In this document: positions 36,001-45,300 of the stretch, piece by piece
How positions within the stretch are numbered: the first letter of the stretch is position 1
Layout: each line of letters starts with the position of its first letter
Assembly: GCA_903813345.2 (NCBI GenBank)
Contig: CAIIXF020000004.1
Location: 26,101,985 to 26,165,984 of the forward strand
Length of the DNA stretch: 64,000 nt
Origin: Owenia fusiformis
Lineage: Eukaryota; Annelida; Polychaeta; Sabellida; Oweniidae
Reading direction: 5' to 3'
Position numbers and translations under genes: made by a program
Notes under the pieces: generated by a model
Told to the model about the DNA's origin: nothing
The model's input: only the letters and a program-made list of their open reading frames with translations
Databases searched by the model: none

Positions 36001-38129
36001 TCCCCTTCCAGAAGAATTGGTATACATTTAGTATCAATCAAATAAAATTGGATCAGTTAACATGACATGCATTTGATTTTGCATTCTAGAATCCACTAGC
36101 ATGAAGCCGTTTGATGGACCCTCTCTGCTAGATGGAACATACGATGAAGCTGCAGCCGCATCATCTTTCAAAGATGCAGTGAAACAATGGAGAAAGGGAG
36201 AGGATGCTGATGATGGGAAAACAACTGGGTCTGTTGTCACTAAGAACACTAACAATACAGCCCGGGGAGTTTCTCCTGTTAAAACACCAAGTGAGTTACA
36301 ATTTTGGCTGTATTTTTTAAAGCCAAATGAAAATTAAATTATGAAGGAATGAAATAGAAATTGCAACAAAGGGCAATGGTTGTTTTTCCTGTTTTAAACA
36401 CCAAGGTAGACCTTTTATGATAGCATATTAAAGAAATTTCTTGGATATATTTGTAAAGTAATGTTTAAGAGCTAACTAAACGTAACCGCCTCAAGAACTC
36501 CAAATTAGTTGTTAGCATTGTATTTGGTTTTATTTAGTCTGTTATATAATAAAACATCTAAGTTATTGAAGATTTAAGAAGCAGAAATGCGGAAATTCCT
36601 TATTTTCATCTTATCATTGTTTGTCCCTTGTGCTTCATGCAATAAAATATTTTGGTCCTTTTTGTCATATTCACCATACTATTCTGTTCTTTTAGCTGTA
36701 CAGTTCGATGAGGGTACGAGTACACAAGATAGTCAAAACTCACAGGGGATTGATGTGACATTCCATTCTACCACTAGCTATGCTGAAAAACTAATGCTTA
36801 AACGGCATAGACGAACAGACCTTCCATCACCACGTTCGCTAGAGGGCAGCACTTCACCGCAGAGCTCCATCTATGTTAAAGAACCTAGTGATCTGGAGGA
36901 GTGTAAGGCGTTTTTGATTTTGTCTGTTCACAGGCTTTCATGCATATCTAAATATACTTTTGTACCGAAATTGATCTTTTCCTGGATATATTGTACCAAA
37001 TTTGATCTTTATCTGGCAAAGATGGATTATTAGAGGGTATTATCTGGAAAATACAGAGGGTTATCCAGAGGGATATTTCTTGGACAATTTTGGGTTAGCA
37101 AAAGGGTTTTTTCCTGGTCAATTTAAGGTAATTTAGATGGATTTTCCTGAGTTATCAAGAAGGTATTTCCTGGACAATTTACGGTTATCCAGAATTTTCT
37201 AGACAAAAATGTTGATGGATTTTTCAAAAATAATGAGAATGAGAACACTTTGAAGAAAACAAACTTGGATATTGGTGTCCTGAAAACTTAATCACTAAAA
37301 ATCACTTGTCATAATGTAATGCTCAGTTTTGGATATGGGGTGTATCCCTAGGGAAATAATAAATCTACCTCAGACCCTCCAGACCCTTATCTATATTTCC
37401 CTGAGGATATACCCCATATTCAAAACCTCCCATATATATGTAACCCTCATATACTAGATATAGTATGTACTTTATACACACACTAAAAATGGTGCAATAT
37501 TGATCACTCTTTGTCTTGCTATTTCACTTTCAGTTCAACTTGATGCAGGTGACCATCTAAACTTGTTAAGATATCAATATTTCCCTCAGGATATACTCAA
37601 TATCCAAAATCTCCCATAACATAAACCTCATATATGTACTTTATACATACAATATTGATCACTCGTTGTCTTGCTATTTCACTTTCAGTTCAACTTGATG
37701 CAGGTGACCATCTAAACTTGTTAAGATATCAATATTTCCCTCGGGATATACTCAATATCCAAAACCTCCCATAACATAACCCTCATATATGTACTTTATA
37801 CATACAATATTGACCACTCTTTGTCTTGCTATTTCACTTTTAGTTCAACTTGATGCAGGTGACCATCTAAACTTGTTAAGATATCAATATTTCCCTCAGG
37901 ATATATCCCATATCCAAAACCTCCCATAACATAAACCTCATATATGTACTTTATACATACAATATTGATCACTCTTTGTCTTGCTATTTCACTTTCAGTT
38001 CAACTTGATGCGGGTGACCATCTAAACTTTGGAGAGTTAATAGCTGTGGTCAGACCTCCCTCAAATATGTCTCAGCGGTCTAATGAGTACAAGCCATCCT
38101 CTCCTTCCATCACTGAAGTGCAGAATACA
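27082..38129 (+). CDS. ZBBX: ZBBX-like zinc finger B-box protein (5' nine exons)
   Basis: Nine exons join in one frame with GT-AG borders: 27082-27140, 27570-27695, 30778-30929, 33108-33312, 33917-34031, 34733-34967, 36090-36290, 36696-36902 and 37999-38129, 477 codons, ending in phase 0 without a stop. The start ATG is the first in the first frame-compatible exon ([18 protein letters not shown]). Residues 20-65 form a charged coiled-coil-like segment. The [13 protein letters not shown] motif follows near residue 67. Residues 143-181 are a B-box with C144, C147, C156, C159, C164, C167, H172 and H180. Two [13 protein letters not shown] / [12 protein letters not shown]-type motifs follow. This order matches vertebrate ZBBX, a protein with expression linked to ciliated tissues; molecular function is not established. 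Later exons are missing or lie beyond the EF-hand genes. Confidence 0.88.
27731..29720. repeat. 55-bp minisatellite in ZBBX intron 2, about 36 copies
   Basis: The unit GGATAAATTATATAAGATTA, then TGTGAATGTTCCACACCTAC, then CATTGAGGTACCCAT has a strict 55-bp period, starting about 35 bp after the exon 2 donor. Copies differ mainly at one site (GGATAAATT versus GGATTAATT). A rare variant block (GAGGAACCC, ACATACC, GTACCAATGGATAG) appears twice, near 29049 and 29543, about 495 bp apart, which points to recent block duplication of nine units. Confidence 0.95.
29721..30777. other. Remainder of ZBBX intron 2
   Basis: No gene or clear element. A TGACGTCA palindrome lies at 30071-30078. The intron ends in a T-rich acceptor before exon 3. 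Confidence 0.4.
31389..33107 (+). repeat. Tandem array of 15 decoy copies of the ZBBX B-box exon start
   Basis: Sixteen acceptors (TTTTCAG or close) introduce the same exon start: 31389, 31493, 31597, 31701, 31821, 31925, 32029, 32149, 32269, 32389, 32509, 32629, 32749, 32869, 32988 and the real exon at 33108. Periods are 104 bp (exon part 46 nt) or 119-120 bp (62 nt, with GCTCAACAGAGTGCCAGG). Every decoy is followed directly by a GTAAAA donor-like word, which the real exon lacks. The translated part is VKPE(R/H)[13 protein letters not shown]. The copy at 32869 has lost one C and a splice C. Any decoy spliced to the next copy meets TAA at once (62-nt type) or TGA three codons later (46-nt type). 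Confidence 0.9.
33313..33916. other. ZBBX intron 4
   Basis: AT-rich intron with no further feature. Reading through from the exon 4 donor reaches a stop at 33437. Confidence 0.6.
34130..34732. repeat. ~20-bp minisatellite in ZBBX intron 5
   Basis: AATGGGACATTTATTGTATG and variants repeat without interruption to the exon 6 acceptor. A ~180-bp block (from about 34371) is repeated almost exactly from about 34551, a higher-order duplication. The final unit supplies the acceptor's upstream sequence (TTTATTATTCTAG). Confidence 0.85.
35464..36089 (+). repeat. Three decoy copies of the ZBBX exon 7 start
   Basis: TTTTGCATTCTAG followed by AATCCACTAGCGTGAAGCCA recurs with exon starts at 35494, 35693, 35891 and the real exon at 36090, period 198-199 bp. 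After LLDG the decoys diverge from the real exon. Copy 2 stays open ([20 protein letters not shown]) to a TTG/GTATAC donor-like site, while copies 1 and 3 carry one extra A and run into TGA. A more decayed fourth fragment lies near 35340-35440. The open frames on the minus strand here are shadows. Confidence 0.85.
37322..37430. mobile_element. Small hairpin element in ZBBX intron 8
   Basis: TTTTGGATATGGGGTGTATC near 37327 is inverted near 37408-37427 (GATATACCCCATATTCAAAA). Its right arm (TATTTCCCTGAGGATATAC) is the sequence found in each unit of the adjacent tandem array, so the array seems to have grown from a segment that includes this arm. Confidence 0.55.
37440..37998 (+). repeat. Three decoy copies of the ZBBX exon 9 start
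   Basis: TTGCTATTTCACTTTCAG followed by TTCAACTTGATGCAGGTGAC recurs with exon starts at about 37535, 37689 and 37844 before the real one at 37999, period about 155 bp. The decoys read GATGCAGGTGACC, which contains a donor-like CAG/GTGAC, whereas the real exon reads GATGCGGGTGACC. Confidence 0.8.
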
Positions 38130-38324
38130 GTAAGTACATATGCACTTTCTTTTCCTTCACTTGAATACATTAGTACATATGCACTTTCTTTTCCTTCGCT
38201 TGAATACATTAGTACATGTGTACTTTCTTCCCCCTCCACATAGAATGCAATAAGTACACGTGTACTTAATTACTTCCCCCCCTCCACTACAAGTGTATAT
38301 GTACTTTCTTCCCCCACACCCCAT

Positions 38325-39165
38325 TCTCTTTTGTAGCACCTGAAGTTTACGACATTATACCCAGTATTTTCAGCTGGAGATTTGTAAGTACTCATTTATT
38401 TCGACTTTTTGACAGAATATGGTCCTTTCCCTTTTGTATAAACATTGCCCATGCCATGCAGATATACCTCTAGTATCACTACGTCTCGACATTTCGTCTG
38501 AACACGGTCTAGAGCTTCTCAAACCTTCTAGAAAGCACGACAATTCTTGAAAACATGATAATTTTTCACGAAAATCTTCATAGTTTCTGGAAATATTGAT
38601 TAGATTAACAATACAATTTTTACATATCATCCAGACACTTCAGTTTCCCAAATCAATGAAAGAATTCTGAGAAATTAATTTTTCCTTGAAAGAATATTAC
38701 ATAAAGGAAGTGTGCGACGTTCAGGGAATTAAATGTACAAGGGGATGTTGTATACTTCCTTTATGTAGTTACTTTCAAAAAAATTAATCTCTCTGAATTC
38801 TTTCATTGATTTGGGAAACTGAAGTGTATGGATGATGTATACAAATTGTATTGTTAATCTAATTAATTTCCAAGATCATAGGGTTGGAATTATATAAAAT
38901 ATGATGATTTTTTGTGAAAAATGATCATTTTTTCAAAAAATTGTGCTTTCTAGAAGGTTTGAGAAGTTATACACCGTGTTCAGACAAAATGTTTAGACAT
39001 GGTGATACAAGGGGTATATCTGCATGGTACGTTTCTACAAGAAGGAAAGAACCAAATTCTGTCAAAACTTCAAAATAAATGAGTATATTACAAATCTCCT
39101 GCTGAAATTACTGGTATAACGTTGTAAACTTCCGGTGCTGCGACAAATAAGAGAATGGGGTGTGT
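38325..39165. mobile_element. ~840-bp near-perfect foldback element
   Basis: Arms of about 400 bp (38325-38725 and 38745-39165) meet at a short loop around 38730. The outer word CACACCCCATTCTCTT is inverted at the right end. TTTCCCAAATCAATGAAAGA and TTCATTGATTTGGGAAA are an example of the inner match. A splice-like site in the left arm (TTTTGTAG before CACCTGAAG) is also present in the mirrored arm, so I treat it as part of the element, not a ZBBX exon. Confidence 0.85.
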
Positions 39166-39219
39166 CACCCTACACACTGAATACGATAGGTATTGATTTG
39201 ATTTTTTAAGTGTCTGAGT

Positions 39220-40415
39220 TTAAAAGTCAATTAATGGTCCATAGAATCTATTTCCATTATCACTAACATCAGTATTAAGGGCAAAATCATCAAAGGCATT
39301 AACCAACTCTTTTTCTGAGATTTTTCCATCATGGTTTGTATCCATGTAATCAAACTGCAATCTTGCTTGACTTGGATCCAGCTTCAAGGCCTTCCAGAAG
39401 ATCAAGTAGGGTGTCCAAAAAAAAACAGGACCGTAAAAAAGTTGAATAACTCGATCAATTTTGCATATTTTGCCTTGAAATTTTAGAATTATTTAGTTCA
39501 TTCAATGTGAATTTTGTTCTGAAAGTTTGATGATAATCTGTTCATTGTGTCAAAAACTACAGTCCTTTCCAAAACATGCTCAAAGTGGGCACTTCTCCTC
39601 TCTATGCACAAATATACACATTAATGTGGATGGTAAATATTGGGGAAGTTATTGCCCTCTTAAGATTGTTAGGGGCCTGTCAGTATACACATTTGCTTCG
39701 AGAAATTCTCAAAGATAATAATTTGGGGGATTTAGATCAGGCGAATGAGCTGCACATATGGTTTGCGTTCTGCAACTGATGAGGTGACCACCAAAGCATT
39801 GCCTAAACCATTTCAGCATATCATTTGCAGTGTTGGGGTGGTATTGGCTTGTTGAAACCACTGCTTAATTATCTCCTTAGATGTCCCTTCTGGTGCTTAG
39901 TGACTTCCAAAACTTGGTGAGAACTTACTGGTCCTTGTTCATGGTGATAGCAAGTCCCCAGTCACCTTCGAACCAAAAGGGACTGATGATTCCATGTTTC
40001 CTCATTGCCACCCAGGCAGTGCATTGTTCAGAATGCAATGGATGCTGTAACACTTCATCAGAAGGATGTAAGCCCCAGTAGCAATTGTCCTTGGAACAAA
40101 CTTGTCTATTCAGAAAGGCATGTGTGTAGGAGGATCATCAACAACTTTGTTCGCCGGATTGAATTGTGCATAGAGATGAGATTTGCACATTTGGGGCATG
40201 TTTTGTAAGGAGCTGTAGTTTTTGACTCAAATGATAGATTATTATCAAACTTTCACATCAAAATTCACATTGAATGAACTAAATAATTCTGAAATTTCAA
40301 GGCAAAATATGCAAAATTGACCGAGTTATTCAACTTTCTTACGGTCCTGTTTTTTTTGGACCCCCTTTGTATTCTCTTCAAAGCTTATAAATCCATCAGA
40401 GTTGAAGTCAAGGAA
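39220..40415 (-). pseudogene. Orphan last exon of the EF-hand family, split by a Tc1/mariner element
   Basis: Reads from an acceptor (ATTACAG) at 40415 through LDFNSDGFISFEE, is broken after about 46 bases by an inserted element (39409-40369), and resumes at 39408 with LIFWKALKLDPSQARLQFDY, DTNHDGKISEKELVNAFDDF and RFYGPLIDF before a stop at 39220. It corresponds to exon 4 of the two complete genes downstream. The intronic border (CTGTAATATTAAAATATATA) resembles the copy at 52015-52245 more than that at 42324-42554. No exons 1-3 are found nearby, so this is a lone duplicated exon, dead by insertion. Confidence 0.85.
39409..40369 (-). mobile_element. Tc1/mariner element with decayed transposase and duplicated 3' ends
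   Basis: Flanked by TA. Ends are GGGTGTCCAAAAAAAAACAG and the inverse of GGACCCCC. The TIRs extend beyond 130 bp. Minus-strand frames, with shifts, read DNCYWGLHPSDEVLQHPLHS then GIISPFWFEGD (about 40100-39950), an ANDMLKWFRQCF segment, AAHSPDLNPPNYYL (about 39755-39715) and the C-terminal CIERRSAHFEHVLERTV (about 39610-39555). This order is that of an IS630/Tc1/mariner transposase. A second C-terminus (IELCIEMRFAHLGHVL) lies on the plus strand at about 40150-40208, within the other arm. Confidence 0.85.
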
Positions 40416-40429
40416 CTGTAATATTAAAA

Positions 40430-41210
40430 TATATATTGTCTATAGTAATATTGCCATAAACTGCCATAAAAATGATTTTTAATTAGATTAAGTTCTTTAA
40501 CATAAATTAGTTGCCTAATTACTTGTCATGGGTATTGTCAAAATGAAGTGTTTTTATGTTAAATAGTTTCTACCAACTGGGAATTTATATTAAAAAATGT
40601 TTTTATGAAGAATGATATGTAGTTTTTTTCATGTGACTTTATTTCAATGTATCAATTTGATTATCAGGGTATGTTTTATATTGTTATTCCAACAAACGAA
40701 GTTTGGTAGGGATATAGTGAAGCCCTCCGTCCATCCATTAGTCCATCTGTCTACCAATCAGTCTGTCAGTCCGTCTGTCCTGGAGATAACTTGAATACTA
40801 GTAGACAGATTTACTTAATAATTAGTGGAAAGATGTATATTGGTGAATCGTTTTATGGAAAAAAAATTTAAAGATAGCCACTGCTTTAAAAATGGTGGGA
40901 ATATTTGGCTAAACCAAACCAAATTAATAAATATTATCGTTTGAAATTACTGAAGTATATTCACACATCTATCTGTTTCACATATTCTCATTTTTTTCAG
41001 CCTGACTCCCAAAATCTGCTATTAGTTTGAAACTCCTCTTTGCCCCAAGTGCTTAAATTGGACATTCTGATATATCTCTAATGAATGATTTTTATTATCT
41101 GCCAATTAAATCAAGGGTACAGAAGATGGTAAATATTACATTGTGGCATACATTTATACAGATTCATGAATATAACGTTCGTTTGGTATTTTGTGGAGTT
41201 CCTGACTTCT
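40430..41210. other. Non-coding stretch between EF-hand exon copies
   Basis: No exon 1-3 homologue found. TGAATACTAGTAGACAGAT near 40793 resembles the AAATACCAGTGGACAGAT units at 41.7-42.05 kb, so a decayed tandem family may extend here. Confidence 0.4.
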
Positions 41211-41214
41211 AACT

Positions 41215-41572
41215 ATAGTAAAACCTGTCTAATCCGAACGCCATTGGGACTGGATAAAAGCGTTCAGATAAGGAGGTGTTCACATTTCGAGGTTTTTGAA
41301 TGATATCATTCAAGATTATTTCCCAAAGTTTTGATATCATGACAAAATTTGAGCAATTTTGTATAAAACATCAGAAATTTTATGAAAGTGTTCAGATTAG
41401 ACAGGTGAATGTTTCAAATATGACTGTTCACTGTTCAAATTGGGAGGTGTTCACATTTCAAGGTTTTTTTAAAATGGGAGTCAATGGGAGGAAAAAATGG
41501 GACCGAAAAAAAGTGTTCAGATTGGGAGGTGTTTGGATTAGCCAGGTGTTCAGATATACAGGTTCTACTGTA
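41215..41572. mobile_element. ~358-bp MITE with AGTAAAACCTGT-type TIRs
   Basis: The left end AGTAAAACCTGTCTAATCCG and the right end, reverse-complemented, AGTAGAACCTGTATATCTGA are related, and TA lies outside both. Inside, GGAGGTGTTCACATTTC(G/A)AGG is directly repeated. End type resembles pogo/Tigger-like MITEs, which is an inference from the ends only. Confidence 0.6.
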
Positions 41573-41689
41573 TGCTTTTTTAATGAATTCCTGTGTCACC
41601 TAAAGTCAAGGACTATAAGTGAAAATGCTGAAGAAGAGATTTTCAAAATGGCTTCCAAATTCCAAAATGGCGGCCATTTTTCTTAAAAA

Positions 41690-42080
41690 AACATAATCTT
41701 TGATAGCTTAAATACCAGTTGATGGATTTAGTTCAAATTTTATATGCTGATGCCAAGAGACAAAGAAGCTTTGCTCAAGAAGACATTTTCAAAGATTGTA
41801 CTGAATTTTAAAATGGCCACCATATTCTAAAACTCAAATACCAGTGGACAGATTTGGTTCATATTTTATATGATGATGCTTAAGGACAAAGGAGCTCTGT
41901 TTGAGAAGAATTTTTTGAGAACACAGCTGAATTACAAAATGGCCACCATTTTTTGTGAAAAAGTAACCTTCGATTACTCAAATACCAGTGGATGGATTTG
42001 GTTCAAATGTTATATGCTGGTACCTAGTGACAAAGGAGTTCTGTTCAAGAAGAAATTGCCACTATTAACAAAATATGTTT
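41690..42080. repeat. ~125-150-bp tandem repeat, three copies
   Basis: AAATACCAGT(T/G)GA(T/C)(G/A)GATTT followed by GTTCA(A/T)ATTTTATATG and AAAATGGCCACCAT recurs from about 41710, 41827 and 41979. Located downstream of the first complete EF-hand gene. Confidence 0.65.
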
Positions 42081-42255
42081 TGTTAGGTGGGATTTGCTAC
42101 TCCTTGGAGTTGCTGTTTTCTACTTTATTCCTAAATAAAAAAAAGTGCAGTACATTATTTGCATATCTGTCACTTCAGTTTTGATACAGAAGTTTGATTT
42201 GATACAGTCATCAGATAATGTAATACCTTAAATTAATCTGTCTTCAAAATAAAGT

Positions 42256-42261
42256 TTTATT
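42256..42261 (-). terminator. Candidate AATAAA poly(A) signal of EF-hand gene 1
   Basis: AATAAA on the minus strand about 63 bases beyond the stop codon at 42324. Spacing is plausible, but the cleavage site cannot be seen. Confidence 0.4.
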
Positions 42262-42323
42262 TGAAATTTCATTCATTACGTCCTTTCTGATAGTGTACGG
42301 AAAGCTAGAGTTTGTAAGTTTAA

Positions 42324-45300
42324 TTAAAAGTCAATTAATGGTCCATAGAATCTATTTCCATTATCACTAACATCAGTATTGAACATAAAATCATCAAAGG
42401 CATCAACAAACTCCTTTTCTGAGATTTTCCCATCGTGGTTTGTATCCATGAAATCGAATTGCAATCTTGCTAGACTTGGATCAAACTCCAAGGCCTTCCA
42501 GAAGATCAAGTACTCTTCAAAGCTTATAAATCCATCAGAGTTGAAGTCAAGGACCTGCAATAATAAAATTTGAGGACCTGCAAAAATAAAATTTATCCCA
42601 AGGTTGCAAGGATATAGATCGAACATCACATGAAGATATATTTGATATGTGGATCAAGATATCATATTTTTGCAAAAAATTCTCAAACCATCAAATATCA
42701 CTTTTAAACTATCGATTATCACTTCTTAAAAAGTGACATTCGATGGTTTCAAAAGTGATATTCGATGGTTTCAAAAGTGATATTCGATAGTTTCGACTTT
42801 TTTCAAAGAAATTATTTTATTACATTTTTTTCAATTATTTTTAAATATTTTAAATTTTTTGTATAATATATTGTATCTATCATGTTATGTTCAGTTCTGG
42901 TCTCTTCACAACCTCTTTTGTGAAGCGCCATCTAAACCTAAATCTGTTCCAACCATAGGCTGGCCCCTACTTTAAAAATTACAGGAAAATCTAAGTTATT
43001 CATCTAACCAAAGGAATATGTTTTTGAAACCGTGGTACATAGTAGAATATCTTTAAATTATATCTTTTTGGCATATATTCTGTATTTTGAAAAATGTTGG
43101 TAATGTTTTTCAAATTTATGCCTCGGAAAATTCAAAATGGCTGCTTTAAGCAGGAATTAAATAAAATTTAAAGGCATCCTTTAAGAATGGTTATATTATT
43201 CTACATTACATCATAAATATTGTATTGTCTTTTTAATTTATGTCTTTGATAATCCTTAAATTGGTGGAAATTCTGATAATCTCTAATGTCTGTTTTAGCG
43301 GAGAGTAGATAGTAAATTTCATATTGTAACATATACCGCTGAATAGATTTTGATTGTACTTTTGGATTTGCTCCTCCGTGGAATTGAAGTTCCTCGTTTC
43401 AAAATTAGGAAAAGTATGTTGTGTTCCTAGGAATTTCTTTGTCACCTAAAGCCACCATTATTCTATACCTTTCCGACAAAAACTTTAGAATTAAACAGTC
43501 TTTCTCAAATTACCAAATCAATTGGCAATTTGAAATGGCTCATAAACTGTATACATGGACATAATAGACAGACTACCTTTTTGCCGACGATACATCTTTA
43601 TATTGTCCTTATAATGAAACTAACCGAAATGACCAATTCAATTCCTTACAACATGATCTGGACACTATATGTTCTTGGTCAAGAGTATGGAAATTGACGT
43701 TCAATGCAACTAAGAGTGCGCAGGTGACCTTCCGTTCGAGTCGTTCCAAAGACCAAGTCAATGACATTTTTCACCTTGAAGGAAATGTTGTTCAAAATAG
43801 TTGCTACCATAAACATCTCGGTTTGATACTTGATCAACACTTGAAATTTGACGACCACATTAAGTGCCTTGTAAAAAAGATCAACAAATTGCTTAGTCCA
43901 TTGTGTGCTTTGAGGTTAACGTTAACAAGTAAACATATGCATAATATTTTCCAATCCTTTATACTACCTCACTTCGAGTACTGTGATATTGTCTTTGGGT
44001 GTGCAAGTGCTACTTGTTTGTAACTTCTGGATTCATTATACAGGGCGTCCACAAAAAAAGTATACCCAACTTCAATGCCAGGTTACTAGAATTCTGAGCA
44101 ATTTTTAAAAAATACAAAAGTAGCAGTAAAAGGCCTAGTTTGTTGTCCATCCAATGGTACCAAGATCATAATGTAACTGTCATGGATGACTGAGCAATCA
44201 TGACTTTTATGAAAGGTGGTAAAATCAGCACTGTGCCAAGTTAGCATTCAAGTAGGAATGACACATTGAATTTTTTTTTGTGTTCAAAACATTATTAATG
44301 TTCAAATTGACACTTGTTTTATGTTCTTCACATTTTTGCATAATTTTCCAGAACTTTTAGTTGGTACCTCCCTCTCAAAAAATTGGATCTGAAGAGTCTC
44401 TTGAACAGCAATGAAACTTCTACTTGCTGATATCCAGCTTTGAAGTCAATTGTATCCCCATGTAAAGTTAGTAACCCTTGCTGAAATCCTCATTTTCTCA
44501 GAAGAACTCGAATTTATTGAGTTGAAACAAGTAGATTAATGTGGGACAGTATTGCTAGAAACCATTTCAATAGTAAGAATAGTGGTTCTATAAACAGTAC
44601 ATGGGATTTGCCTTTTAGAACTTTTTGTTGCTCTACTGCTCAGGTGTCAGTTGAACTGGACAACTCGGACCCAGGACAAGTCGGACCCTGGACATCTCGG
44701 ACCCAAGACATCTCGGACCCAAGACAACTCGGACCACTTTTTAAAATTATGATTTTTATCATAATGAAAGGTTTTATTTTTTCATTTATGAAAACTAATA
44801 CATATATTATATATTGTGAATTCATATTTTGTATTAATATGATAAAAAAATGTTTTAATTTGACTTATTTGATGAAAATTAAGTAGAAGATATTGAAACT
44901 AGAAACCCAAGACAACTCGGACCACTTTCTGAAATTATACTTTTGGTTGTCGTAACTGGGGATTATTTCTTTAATGTTTGGCAGGACATATTGTGAGTTT
45001 ATATATTGTATTTATTTGATGAAGATCTTTCAATTGGTAACCTTTCAATTAACTTATTTGATGAAAGTTATGAAGTAAGACCAGTAAGAGAATATTGAAG
45101 CTGAAGACCCAAGACAACTCGGGCCACTTTTTGAAATTAAAGTTAATTTAATTTAAAACAAATTCATTGAATTAACACAATATTATATCAATTCACAATA
45201 TATAATTTATGTCATAAAAAAACATTAAACAAAATAGATTAGAACCCCATACAATGATAAAAACCATCACTTCAAAAAGTGGTCCAAGTTGTCTTGGGTC

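Noticed and set aside
35438-36255. Three similar minus-strand frames of 68-73 codons
   Set aside because: Shadows of the exon 7 tandem duplication on the opposite strand. Their similarity comes from the 199-bp repeat.
38331-38397. Possible ZBBX exon 10 after a TTTTGTAG acceptor
   Set aside because: The same sequence is mirrored in the other arm of the 840-bp foldback, so it belongs to the element rather than to ZBBX.
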